A stretch of DNA of 40,379 nucleotides from Candidatus Nomurabacteria bacterium RIFCSPHIGHO2_02_FULL_42_19 (GTDB lineage: Bacteria; Patescibacteriota; Minisyncoccia; Phycocordibacterales; UBA9973): contig MFUG01000017.1 of NCBI GenBank assembly GCA_001785615.1, positions 1 through 40,379 of the forward strand, given 5' to 3'. A program made the position numbers and the translations under genes. The notes under the pieces were generated by a model that was given only the letters and a program-made list of their open reading frames with translations, made no database searches and was not told where the DNA came from. Positions 1 through 8,879 of this stretch are shown piece by piece (within the stretch, counting starts at the first letter, position 1; each line of letters begins with the position of its first letter).

Positions 1-2
1 AA

Positions 3-269
3 ATAAGACAGACAGCGATAGCCAATGCAAAAAGATTAGAGCATGCGGCCCTGGTAGCTGTTGTCCGTTCCTATGTAAAATCCCTCAATTTTGCCAAAGA
101 TCAATACGGTAAATTGAAGGCCAAAATTAAGGAGTTACAGAACAAAAACGGAAATGGAACAATGGCGGAGACAGGCGAGGTTTCCAAATTCCTGAAAATG
201 ATCTCGGACTATAAACACAAGATACGGGAAATAAAACACAAGATACGAGAAGAGGAAAAAAATTCGTAA
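3..269 (+). CDS. C-terminal part of a hypothetical Lys/Glu-rich protein, truncated at window start
   Basis: Open frame from window edge (IRQTAIANAKRLEHAALVAVVRSYVKSLNFAKDQYGKLK...EEEKNS*) ending at TAA 267-269; not in the supplied ORF list because it has no start in the window. Confidence 0.6.
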   Translation: MRQTAIANAKRLEHAALVAVVRSYVKSLNFAKDQYGKLKAKIKELQNKNGNGTMAETGEVSKFLKMISDYKHKIREIKHKIREEEKNS

Positions 270-291
270 ATATGGTAGATTGGTTAGTGTT

Positions 292-364
292 GCCGGAATA
301 GCTCAGTTGGTAGAGCGGCTCTTTTGTAAAGAGCGGGTCGTGGGTTCGAGTCCCTCTTCCGGCT
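292..364 (+). tRNA. tRNA-Thr (anticodon TGT), no encoded CCA
   Basis: Cloverleaf: GCCGGAA/TTCCGGC acceptor, GCTC..GAGC D-arm, GCTCT-TTTGTAA-AGAGC anticodon arm, TTCGAGT T-loop. Confidence 0.93.
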
Positions 365-369
365 CCGCA

Positions 370-405
370 ATTAAAATCAGCTAGAACCTATTTTATCAAA
401 AATTT
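370..405. repeat. Left arm of inverted repeat flanking the RTX gene
   Basis: attaaaatcagctagaacctattttatcaaaaattt; reverse complement of 1755-1790 with 1 mismatch in 36. Confidence 0.9.
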
Positions 406-545
406 CGACGATTGAACACAGTGTCGCGCAAAGCGTGGCAATCAATCAGAGTTCTACTCAAAAAAATTCAGGTGTGGTTGTAAAACCGCACCAGCGAGGA
501 TCAAAAGCAACCACCAGCTCAATAAATGACATTGAACAATTAATA

Positions 546-1622
546 CTATAGTGGCATTATTTCTTCTTCTATCCCTTCTGCTGGACAGGATGTAAATTCT
601 ATGGGAGCCGGCCCGTCTAAAATTACCTCGGCGCCGCGGATCTTCACGTCAAGACCAATATCGCGATAGACAGTGTCGTTACCGAGACGAGCAGAAACAT
701 CAGAATCAGCCGCGCCATTAAAAATATTTAAGATATCGCTGCCGTTCCCGCTGTAAACTGCTTTGGCGCCATCCTCGCCGCTAATGATTAAATTATTACC
801 AACGCCTTCGGCCTTGACATAAGTATCATAACCGGGGCCACCATTCACGCAGTTACCTTCAAATATTGAGCCATAATCATACACTGCGTCATTACCTTCC
901 CCGCCAAGAACAGTGTCGCTTCCGCTACGACCGTCAACACGATCGTCGCCAGGACCCCCATCTATAAAATCATCACCATCTCCCCCGCTCACATCATAGT
1001 CATTGCCCGAACCAGCGATTAAAAGGTCATTGCCCTTTTTTCCGTAAATAACATCATTGCCGTCCTGACCTTGTAGATTATCATTGCCCTGTTCGCCATT
1101 TAAGCGATCATTACCGCTAAACGACTCTGCCCAGTCAAGAGCTATTACAACACCCGTTAAAGAACCTGTGCCTTCTGAAACTATCAGGTTCCCACCGATT
1201 AATATATCATTACCTGCGCCTCCGCTTATTTCGTCATTACCTTCCCCGCCAATTCCAACATCATCTCCACTTCCTAAATATATCTTGTCGTCTCCAGCTT
1301 TGCCCCAAACAAAATCATCGCCGCTACCTGCGTAAATCCTATCATTGTTGTTGGTTCCCACAATCCAGTCATTGTCAGCCGTGCCGCGGCAATCACCTTT
1401 TGGCGGAGAAGGACAATAGATGACATTGTAGCCGGGCAATGGACTGTCAATATTCCAATCATTGAGAACCGGAACAACAGGTTTTGCTAGAGGCCAACTG
1501 AGACTGCCCAACACTGGCTTTGGCAGAATTAAAGTAAAATAAACTGCCATACCAACTGCGATGAATAATATACTGACGGTAACCAGATTTAATTTGACTA
1601 TTTTTTTTCTTTGAGTATTCAT
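546..1622 (-). CDS. RTX-type (hemolysin-type) calcium-binding repeat protein with N-terminal membrane anchor/signal
   Basis: Many GGxGxDxhx-like nonapeptides (GSGDDFVWGKAGDDKIYLGSGDDVGIGGEGNDEISGGAGNDILIGG); hydrophobic N-terminus. Confidence 0.85.
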   Translation of the reverse strand: MNTQRKKIVKLNLVTVSILFIAVGMAVYFTLILPKPVLGSLSWPLAKPVVPVLNDWNIDSPLPGYNVIYCPSPPKGDCRGTADNDWIVGTNNNDRIYAGSGDDFVWGKAGDDKIYLGSGDDVGIGGEGNDEISGGAGNDILIGGNLIVSEGTGSLTGVVIALDWAESFSGNDRLNGEQGNDNLQGQDGNDVIYGKKGNDLLIAGSGNDYDVSGGDGDDFIDGGPGDDRVDGRSGSDTVLGGEGNDAVYDYGSIFEGNCVNGGPGYDTYVKAEGVGNNLIISGEDGAKAVYSGNGSDILNIFNGAADSDVSARLGNDTVYRDIGLDVKIRGAEVILDGPAPIEFTSCPAEGIEEEIMPL

Positions 1623-1754
1623 TGTTTAAAGTTTTTCTAAAAACAGACTTTTTGACCTTCGGAAATCATATTTTAATTATAGATCGAGAAGTTGCATAAT
1701 GCAAGATGAAGAACTTTGGTTGATTGCCGCGCAAGTGACGCTTCCCCTTCTCAC

Positions 1755-1790
1755 AAATTTCTGATAAAATAGGTTCTAGCTGATTTTAAT
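1755..1790. repeat. Right arm of inverted repeat flanking the RTX gene
   Basis: aaatttctgataaaataggttctagctgattttaat, inverted copy of 370-405. Confidence 0.9.
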
Positions 1791-1802
1791 AAGGACTCCA
1801 GT

Positions 1803-2492
1803 TTAAGAATTCTTTTCGCTATCCTTCTCCGGCACTTTTTCTTGAAGCTTGAAAGATTCTTTTATGCGCTCTTCTAGTTCTTCCAGGGAATGAAATCCGG
1901 TTAATACGTCGTCAGCCACCACTAAGGCCGGCAATAAAGTGTCCTTTATTTTATAAATCTGAAGCATGGCTTTCACCGCCGAGAGGTCCGTACTGTAATC
2001 AAATGAGTAGACCCGCAGTTCCGGGTATTTTTCCCGGAGCGCGGTGAGCACCAGTTCTTCCCTTTCGCATTCGCTACAATTCTCCGCCGTGGTATAAAAA
2101 TAAAGAATAAAAGCGGATTTTACTTTACAGCGGTCGGATATTTTCTTCATTAAAAGATAATCCTTGATTTGAAGCAGAGAATAGTATTTCCTTAAATAGG
2201 AAACCTCTTCCGTGGCCCCTAAATTTTCCTGCCCCCACTCTAGTTTGCTCCCAAGTTCACCAAGCTCCCCCGAGAGCGCAGAATCAGAAATATTTTTACA
2301 AGAAAGCTCGGAAAGCAGAGAGAATTGTGTTTCCGAGGAAAGGATGTCAATGGATATTTTGTCCTGAATTGATTTTAATTGATCAATTTTTCGGTTACCG
2401 AAATAATTACTCACATAGCTCGCGGTAAGGAATAAGCTGATAGTAATCAAAAAAACAATCAAATATTTTTTCCAATCAATGTTGTTGTTCAT
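1803..2492 (-). CDS. Membrane-anchored thioredoxin-fold protein
   Basis: N-terminal TM; FILYFYTTAENCSECEREELVLTALREKYPELRVYSFDYS with CxxC. Confidence 0.6.
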   Translation of the reverse strand: MNNNIDWKKYLIVFLITISLFLTASYVSNYFGNRKIDQLKSIQDKISIDILSSETQFSLLSELSCKNISDSALSGELGELGSKLEWGQENLGATEEVSYLRKYYSLLQIKDYLLMKKISDRCKVKSAFILYFYTTAENCSECEREELVLTALREKYPELRVYSFDYSTDLSAVKAMLQIYKIKDTLLPALVVADDVLTGFHSLEELEERIKESFKLQEKVPEKDSEKNS

Positions 2493-2502
2493 AATCTAGT
2501 AT

Positions 2503-3747
2503 TTACCGCCAGGCCGGCCTTCTGGATATAATAGTGTTGTAAATCGCCTTCAGAAGCCAAAAGGGTGCGAGAATACGAAAAACGAACAGAAAGTAAAACA
2601 TGTTAAGGGAGAATGTCCATTTCCCTTCGGCCATTCTCTGCCCAAAAATTATGGCAAAAATAACTAAAGAGTAAACAAAAACAACTAAAAGTAGCGAGGA
2701 TTGTACATTTATAAAAAATGAATCAAAATTAGAAAACGAAGGCGTAAGGCCCCATCCCACGGTCTGCAAAACCAAGATTTTCGAGGACAAAAAATTAAAT
2801 AAACTATAAGCTACCCGAAAAAAAAGATAACTGACGGTCAGGATAGAAATAATACCGGTGGGTAAAGTAAAAAGGGAAAAGTTCCCATATTTTTTTCTAA
2901 ACAAAACACCGCGATAATCAATAGTATTATTAATAAAACCATAAATCCAGCGTAAGCGTTGTCGGTAAAGCTTTCTAATGGTGGTTGGGGTGTTAGTATA
3001 AACATAGGCATCATTGCAATGTTCTATTTTATAATCATTTTTCTGCATGCGATAAGCAATCTCCATGTCTTCCGTATTGTGCCCGTGTCTATATGGGCCT
3101 AAGTCGTCAAAGACCTTCTTGCGAAAAATCGTAAAAGGCCCGGGAGTAACATTGATCGCTCCTAAAAAACTAAGCATTTTTTTAAAATAAATACCCATAT
3201 GATATTCGGCTGTTTGGGCATTTTGAAGGATATTTTGGGGACTATGCACAGCGACAGAAGGAACTACGGCCATAATCCCAGGGTCCTTCTCATAATAACT
3301 CATGATGCGGATAAGCGACTCCGGAGCGACAAAAGAGTCAGCGTCCAGCCCGCCAAAAAAATCCGTTTCTAAGTATTGCAACCCTAGATTGAGCGCAGTG
3401 TATTTACCACCATTTTCTTTGCGGAAAATTTGGATGTTCGGATACTTGGTAAATTTATTTATAATACTCCAAGTGCTGTCAGTCGAGCCGTCGTCCACCA
3501 GGAAAATTTTTAATTTATCTTTCGGGTAATTCAAATCAAGTAGCGAACGGACTGTCTTGTAAACAGTTCTTTCTTCATTCCAACACGGTACCACAATAGT
3601 TACGGCAGGATATTTAGCGAGTTTCATTTTTTCGCTTCGAATAATTATTTTTTTCCTATTTTCCAGAAAGGTAACGAGAAAAAATATCTGCACGTAAACA
3701 GACAAAAAGATTAACATATAAAACACGGTACTTGAAATAAAAGCCAT
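2503..3747 (-). CDS. Family 2 glycosyltransferase, membrane-associated
   Basis: VTIVVPCWNEERTVYKTVRSLLDLNYPKDKLKIFLVDDGSTDST, DADSF, QRLRW motifs; start at MAFIS preferred over the longer ORF start, which overlaps the upstream gene. Confidence 0.88.
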   Translation of the reverse strand: MAFISSTVFYMLIFLSVYVQIFFLVTFLENRKKIIIRSEKMKLAKYPAVTIVVPCWNEERTVYKTVRSLLDLNYPKDKLKIFLVDDGSTDSTWSIINKFTKYPNIQIFRKENGGKYTALNLGLQYLETDFFGGLDADSFVAPESLIRIMSYYEKDPGIMAVVPSVAVHSPQNILQNAQTAEYHMGIYFKKMLSFLGAINVTPGPFTIFRKKVFDDLGPYRHGHNTEDMEIAYRMQKNDYKIEHCNDAYVYTNTPTTIRKLYRQRLRWIYGFINNTIDYRGVLFRKKYGNFSLFTLPTGIISILTVSYLFFRVAYSLFNFLSSKILVLQTVGWGLTPSFSNFDSFFINVQSSLLLVVFVYSLVIFAIIFGQRMAEGKWTFSLNMFYFLFVFRILAPFWLLKAIYNTIISRRPAWR

Positions 3748-3751
3748 CAAA

Positions 3752-4057
3752 TTACATATTTCCTTCCGTCTTACTGCCATCCGGCGCACAAGCCGAACAA
3801 ACACCCTCTCTGCATTTTTTGCATTTACAACCAAATAGTTTCATAACGCCCGCCACACCTACTAGGATATATACCGTCGCTTCAACCACCGGCACTCCTC
3901 CTAGAAACATATAAATGACATTCCAGTCCATGTCGCCTAAAAGCATCCCCAGGCCCACCAGACCCCAGTTGACTGCTCCTACGATTAATAAAATCTTTAT
4001 AACCAGAGACGTATTACATCCACCTTCATGACAACAACCGCAATTTGATCCACACAT
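3752..4057 (-). CDS. DUF378 family small membrane protein with Cys-rich termini
   Basis: ILLIVGAVNWGLVGLG...VVEATVYILVGVAGVMKLFG. Confidence 0.8.
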   Translation of the reverse strand: MCGSNCGCCHEGGCNTSLVIKILLIVGAVNWGLVGLGMLLGDMDWNVIYMFLGGVPVVEATVYILVGVAGVMKLFGCKCKKCREGVCSACAPDGSKTEGNM

Positions 4058-4157
4058 ATTGTTTTTAATTGGGTTAGTTTATAAATAATTCTGCCGGAAC
4101 GACCAAGCCCTGACAGTTTTAACGCTAATGTTATTAGTATACCATATTCTAAAAAAA

Positions 4158-4166
4158 TGCTATAAT
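4158..4166 (+). promoter_or_regulatory. Extended -10 promoter (TGCTATAAT) for the DsbA-like gene
   Basis: tgcTATAAT ending 18 bp before ATG 4185; argues for the shorter start. Confidence 0.55.
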
Positions 4167-4184
4167 CGAGAAGTGGAAGAGAAC

Positions 4185-4907
4185 ATGCAAGAAAACAAGG
4201 ATGAAATTGGCGACAGCGTTAAGCAAAATAATAACCAACTCCAGATAGCCGGCGCCATAGTCCTGACTGGGCTAATTGTGGCGGGAGCAATTTTACTTAA
4301 AGGAGGCACCCCGCCGCCCGCCGCCCCGCAAGCCGACAACACCGGAACGACGCCTGTGGCTCTAGAAGCTAGGCCAATTTCTAAAGAGGACCATATAACA
4401 GGCAACACTAACGCGAAGATAGTCATACTAGAATACTCGGATCTTGAATGCCCTTATTGTAAAGTATTCCACGCTACGATGCATCGGGTAATAGAAAATA
4501 ATAAAAATGTTGCTTGGGTTTACAGACATTATCCGATTCCACAGCTTCACTCCAAGGCCCCTCACGAAGCGGAAGCCACCGAGTGCGCTTGGGAACAAGG
4601 GGGCAATGATGCTTTCTGGAAATATACAGACAGGGTCTTTGAAGTAACAACGTCCAACGATCGGCTGGATTCATCGGAACTGCCAAAAATTGCGGAGTAT
4701 GTAGGACTCAATGTTGCGTCTTTCAATACCTGCCTAGCGAGTGGAAAATATAAAGCAAAAGTTCAAGCGGACGTTGATGACGGAGTCACCATGGGCGTAA
4801 ACGGAACTCCTTCCTCTTTCATACTAGTGAATGGTAAAGTGGTAGGCACTATTCCCGGCGCTCAACCCTACGAGACGGTAATACAAAAGCTAAATGCGAT
4901 AAAATAA
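4185..4907 (+). CDS. DsbA/DsbG-like thiol-disulfide oxidoreductase (thioredoxin_4 type), membrane anchored
   Basis: ILEYSDLECPYCKVFHATMHRVIENN...GVNGTPSSFILVNGKVVG; start at MQENKDEIG. Confidence 0.88.
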   Translation: MQENKDEIGDSVKQNNNQLQIAGAIVLTGLIVAGAILLKGGTPPPAAPQADNTGTTPVALEARPISKEDHITGNTNAKIVILEYSDLECPYCKVFHATMHRVIENNKNVAWVYRHYPIPQLHSKAPHEAEATECAWEQGGNDAFWKYTDRVFEVTTSNDRLDSSELPKIAEYVGLNVASFNTCLASGKYKAKVQADVDDGVTMGVNGTPSSFILVNGKVVGTIPGAQPYETVIQKLNAIK

Positions 4908-5002
4908 CCACCTCCCCGATAAGGACGGTACTCCTCCTAAATTAGGAGGAGAGGATTCATGATTCTTCCCCTCCTTCCGAAGGAGGGGCTGGGGGTGAGG
5001 TT
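4906..5002. repeat. Nested palindromic repeat element in convergent intergenic region
   Basis: 21-bp palindrome CTCCTCCTAAATTAGGAGGAG (4931-4951) plus CCCCTCCTTccgAAGGAGGGG (4968-4988); related to the element inside rnr. Confidence 0.75.
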
Positions 5003-6188
5003 AATCAAAATAATTTTTTAGACGAGAAATTTTATCGTGCTGGCGGAGTTTTTCGTGTACCTTCGCTTCTATTTGGCGGATACGTTCGCGGGTAACTCCG
5101 AATTCCTCCCCTACTCGCTCTAGCGTGTGCTGGATACCGTCTAGAAGTCCATAGCGCATTTCTAGGATTTTACGTTCTTTCGGACTAAGTTCATTTAGCA
5201 CTTCGCGAATCTGATCAGAGAGAATGCGGCGAGACGACTCTTGGTCTGGACGCAAAATTTTATCATCCGGAATAAAGTTCTCCAGCGTTGACTTATCGTC
5301 ATCGTCCCCTACCGGCTGTTCGAGCGACACTGTTTCCTGCGAGATATTTTCAATCACGTGAATTTTTTCAACCGGAATACCCATTTCAGTGGCGATTTCC
5401 TCTGCTAGCGGTTCCCGACCCAAGTCCTGACTCAATCTTCGGTGGGTCTGCTTATATTTTGAAATCGTTTCTACCATGTGCACCGGTATGCGGATAGTAC
5501 GGGACTGGTCAGCCAGGGCGCGCGTAATGGACTGACGTATCCACCAGGTAGCGTAAGTAGAAAACTTAAATCCCCTATTCCAATCAAACTTTTCAACGGC
5601 TTTGAATAATCCCAAATTTCCTTCCTGAATCAGGTCGAGTAGAGTCAAGTTGGCGGACCTCCCTACATATTTCTTGGCAATGGAAACAACTAGGCGCAGG
5701 TTAGCCCGGGCTAGCAGATTTTTCGCTTCTAGGTCGCCCTTTTCTATCCGCTTGGCAAGATCTTTCTCATCAGTCGCTCGAATCAGCGGATACTGTCCTA
5801 TTTCTTTTAGATACATTTGGATAGAATCATAAAGCCCTGATTTGTTTAAGTCCTTATCCGCGGAATCAATATCAAGGTTCAGTAAATTCCCGCCCTCCAG
5901 CACATCTATCCCCGCCGCGGCCAACTTTTCATAAAGTTCGTCCAGAAAAAAAATATTATTTTCAATGTCCGGGAAGGTTTTCAATATCTCGTCATAAGTG
6001 ACAAAACGTCTTTTGCGCCCCTTTTCTATAAGTCCGCTGGAGAGCTGATCTAAGTTTTCTTTTTTTCTTTCAGTCGAAGTTAATTTCTTTATTTTCCCAG
6101 ATCTCTTTGGGCGTCGGGACTTTTTTATTTTTTTGATTTTCTTCTTTAGCTTTCGGTGCTTCTTGTGGGTCTTTGGTTTTTTGGCCAT
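5001..6188 (-). CDS. rpoD: RNA polymerase primary sigma factor
   Basis: [56 protein letters not shown] motifs; N-terminal Lys-rich extension. Confidence 0.97.
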   Translation of the reverse strand: MAKKPKTHKKHRKLKKKIKKIKKSRRPKRSGKIKKLTSTERKKENLDQLSSGLIEKGRKRRFVTYDEILKTFPDIENNIFFLDELYEKLAAAGIDVLEGGNLLNLDIDSADKDLNKSGLYDSIQMYLKEIGQYPLIRATDEKDLAKRIEKGDLEAKNLLARANLRLVVSIAKKYVGRSANLTLLDLIQEGNLGLFKAVEKFDWNRGFKFSTYATWWIRQSITRALADQSRTIRIPVHMVETISKYKQTHRRLSQDLGREPLAEEIATEMGIPVEKIHVIENISQETVSLEQPVGDDDDKSTLENFIPDDKILRPDQESSRRILSDQIREVLNELSPKERKILEMRYGLLDGIQHTLERVGEEFGVTRERIRQIEAKVHEKLRQHDKISRLKNYFD

Positions 6189-6189
6189 A

Positions 6190-7890
6190 TTATTTTTTTA
6201 TGCGGTTATTTTTAATATTCTGGATCAAATCATTTATTTCTTTTATCTCTTTCAAAATCTGCGATGGCTTTGTTTGATTCTTATTCTCTTCCGCTAAATA
6301 TAATTCCCGCATCTTGCGCCCTAATTCTTCTCGCAGGGATTCTTCTTTCAAGTTAAGCAGGAGCTCCTCCACATCTTTGTCTAAATTCCCTCCTTCTCCA
6401 TAGAACACCTCGGCTTCAAAAATTAAATCTTCTTTCGTGTCTTTATATTTATTTAGTACTTCCCCTAATATATTTTCTAATTCTTTATCCTTTTTCCAAA
6501 AAGCAATACCAGCCAATCTGCGCTCGATGTAATCCTTTCGATGCATACTGTTTTCTACATCGGCCGTAATTTTAATTTCCTTCTTTTTAAATTTTAACTC
6601 TTGTTCCACTTTTTTCAAATCGTCTTGCAGGGCACTCTCCGGAATGGACGACAATTGGCTTATTTTTTTTAAGAAGTGCATTTTCTCAATAGAGCTTGAA
6701 AGCGCGTCCACGTAAGGCAGGATTTTTTCTCTAACTTCCCGACCGGCTTTTCTCTGGTCACTCCCAGTACTTTTTAGAACTTTATCTAGAAGAAATTCTA
6801 TAATGTGTTTAGATTTACGCACTGCTTCCTTCCACGCCGGGACACCCTGCTTTGAAATCAAGTCCGCCGGGTCAACTCTCGGGGGCATGTCCGCCACTTT
6901 CACATCCATGCCTAAGGAAAGAGCAATTCTTCCAGCTCGCTCGGACGCATGGAGCCCGGCCTTGTCTCCGTCAAAAGCCAGCACCAAGTTCTCCGAAAGG
7001 CGACGGATGAGCCCCAGATTACTTACCACGTTTTCTTTGGTCTCGGTGGACTCAGATAAAGCAGTGCCAGAAGTCGCCACGGTATTCCGGTAACCCGCCT
7101 GATGTGATAAAAGAAGGTCCATTTGGCCTTCAACTAAAATAGAAAAGTTATTTTTGCGAATTGACTCCTTGGCGCGGTCGAGTCCGTAAAGCACCGAAGA
7201 CTTGCTAAAGATAGGTGTTTCGGGGCTGTTTATATATTTAGCTGATTTTTTATCACCATTAAACACCCTCCCCGAGAAAGCGATTATTCTTCCGCTTGAG
7301 TCCGATATTGGGAACATAATACGCCCGCGAAAACGGTCATAAAACCCCTTTTCACTTTTTATAACAAGTCCTGCGCGTTCAAGTTCAGGATCGCTATAGC
7401 CCTCTTTTTTCAAATAATTATATAACTCCCGCCAGTCATCTTTCGCAAAACCGACCCTAAAATCCTTAATGGTATCCTCGGACAATCCGCGGGACTTCAA
7501 ATATTCCAGCACTTTTTTATTTTCTTTCAGATTATTTGAAAAATATAACGTCGACTCTTCCAGCGCTTTGTATAATTTTTCTTTTTCACTTTCCTCCTCT
7601 TTATTCTGGTACTCTAAAACAATGCCGGCTCGCGCGGCCAAGAGTTTAAGCGCTCCCTTAAAATCAAGCCCTTCAAACTCTTCTACAAAAGTAAAAATGT
7701 CTCCGGAAGCCCCACAGCCAAAGCAATAATAACTCTCCCTCGAAGGAGAAACGAAAAACGAGGGCGTTTTTTCGTTGTGAAATGGGCATTTGGCTTTCAA
7801 GTTTGCCCCTGCTCTTTCTAGCTTTATGTAAGAAGAAACCACGTCTTCAATGGATAATCTCTCCTTTATTTTGGCAACGGGAGAATTCAT
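6190..7890 (-). CDS. dnaG: DNA primase
   Basis: [35 protein letters not shown] zinc domain; [14 protein letters not shown] and AFDGDKAG. Confidence 0.97.
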   Translation of the reverse strand: MNSPVAKIKERLSIEDVVSSYIKLERAGANLKAKCPFHNEKTPSFFVSPSRESYYCFGCGASGDIFTFVEEFEGLDFKGALKLLAARAGIVLEYQNKEEESEKEKLYKALEESTLYFSNNLKENKKVLEYLKSRGLSEDTIKDFRVGFAKDDWRELYNYLKKEGYSDPELERAGLVIKSEKGFYDRFRGRIMFPISDSSGRIIAFSGRVFNGDKKSAKYINSPETPIFSKSSVLYGLDRAKESIRKNNFSILVEGQMDLLLSHQAGYRNTVATSGTALSESTETKENVVSNLGLIRRLSENLVLAFDGDKAGLHASERAGRIALSLGMDVKVADMPPRVDPADLISKQGVPAWKEAVRKSKHIIEFLLDKVLKSTGSDQRKAGREVREKILPYVDALSSSIEKMHFLKKISQLSSIPESALQDDLKKVEQELKFKKKEIKITADVENSMHRKDYIERRLAGIAFWKKDKELENILGEVLNKYKDTKEDLIFEAEVFYGEGGNLDKDVEELLLNLKEESLREELGRKMRELYLAEENKNQTKPSQILKEIKEINDLIQNIKNNRIKK

Positions 7891-7910
7891 AAATTATATA
7901 TAATATCAAT

Positions 7911-8228
7911 TTAGACTTGTTTTAAGAGCTTATCTATAAATTTTTCAAGCGGTGTGCGCCAGTCTGTTTCAAGTTGAGTGTAGAGAAATTTTACCAATTT
8001 TTCTTTTTCCTTTGAAAGTTTTTGTTTCTGAAATTGCGCTAACTTTGCAAAAATACATTGGTCTTGCTTTTTATCAAGTATATATTGCATTTTCGGCTTT
8101 GGGGAGAATTTCATATTATTTTTAGTTAAATGATTAATAATAAGCTTATAAATTAAGGACAATTTTCTGCTTGACATATTTTTTGTGTTTGCTATCATGT
8201 TTAGTATATCACCAACAGAAGAGACCAC
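7911..8228 (-). CDS. Hypothetical protein
   Basis: ORF directly downstream of the NYN gene; no recognised domain. Confidence 0.4.
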   Translation of the reverse strand: MVSSVGDILNMIANTKNMSSRKLSLIYKLIINHLTKNNMKFSPKPKMQYILDKKQDQCIFAKLAQFQKQKLSKEKEKLVKFLYTQLETDWRTPLEKFIDKLLKQV

Positions 8229-8245
8229 CCCTTAAGGTTTCGTCC

Positions 8246-8752
8246 TTATGGGGTCTTTTCTTTTTTATAGGCTAATTTTCCTTCTAGCTCATTCAGAAAT
8301 CGTAAATATGGACGACAAATTCTGAATTTAAGTAAAGCTGAAAATTTAAGACGATTCGGAATAATAATTGCTTCTAATTTTTTCTGTTCAATCAGATACT
8401 TAACCAAACAATAAAAATCTCCGTCGCCTGTTACAATAACAGCTTTTTCATAATTTATATACTCTATCATTACCTGCAAAACCAACTCCGTATCACAGTT
8501 GCCTTTAGTGGTTCCATCTTTATATTTCAGCGTAGGTTTAAAAATGCAAATAAAACCAGCTTCTTGTAGAGATTTATAAAGATCGTTATTTCCTTCTATA
8601 AAACCTATGAAAAGAAAAGCTTTTGTGATATTATATTTATCTTTGAGATATACGCGAAAATGCTTGAAATTCAAAACCCAGCCTAATTGACGAATGCTTA
8701 AATTAAGGTTTTGGCTATCTATGAAAGCGAAGTTTGTTTGATTATTTTTCAT
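8246..8752 (-). CDS. NYN/LabA-like (PIN-fold) putative RNase
   Basis: FAFIDSQNLNLSIRQLGW...KGNCDTELVLQVM...AVIVTGDGDFYCLVKYL: conserved NYN acidic motifs. Confidence 0.82.
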   Translation of the reverse strand: MKNNQTNFAFIDSQNLNLSIRQLGWVLNFKHFRVYLKDKYNITKAFLFIGFIEGNNDLYKSLQEAGFICIFKPTLKYKDGTTKGNCDTELVLQVMIEYINYEKAVIVTGDGDFYCLVKYLIEQKKLEAIIIPNRLKFSALLKFRICRPYLRFLNELEGKLAYKKEKTP

Positions 8753-8786
8753 ATTTTTACTACAATACAGGTATTGATTTGTAAAT

Positions 8787-8868
8787 AAAAGGGGGTGAGG
8801 ATGCGATAGTCCAAGATAGGTTGCTATTGCGTATCGTCAAAACATAGCGTAAATCCTAGACCCCTTTT
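8787..8868 (-). terminator. Long structured hairpin just after the rpoC stop; candidate rpoBC terminator or structured RNA
   Basis: AAAAGGGG (8787-8794)/CCCCTTTT (8861-8868) and AGGAT/ATCCT outer stems enclosing inner stem GCGATAG (8803-8809)/CTATTGC (8824-8830). Confidence 0.5.
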
Positions 8869-8879
8869 GTTTATAAATT

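Noticed and set aside
1084-1335. Pro/Ser/Leu-rich plus-strand ORF in the RTX gene
   Set aside because: Mirror of the repetitive RTX nonapeptides on the other strand.
370-1790. Classical IS element
   Set aside because: No transposase ORF between the inverted repeats and no visible target-site duplication.
3748-3834. N-terminal extension of the glycosyltransferase ORF (MVVNAKNAERVFVRLVRR)
   Set aside because: It overlaps the 3' end of the DUF378 gene; the natural start is MAFISS at 3747.
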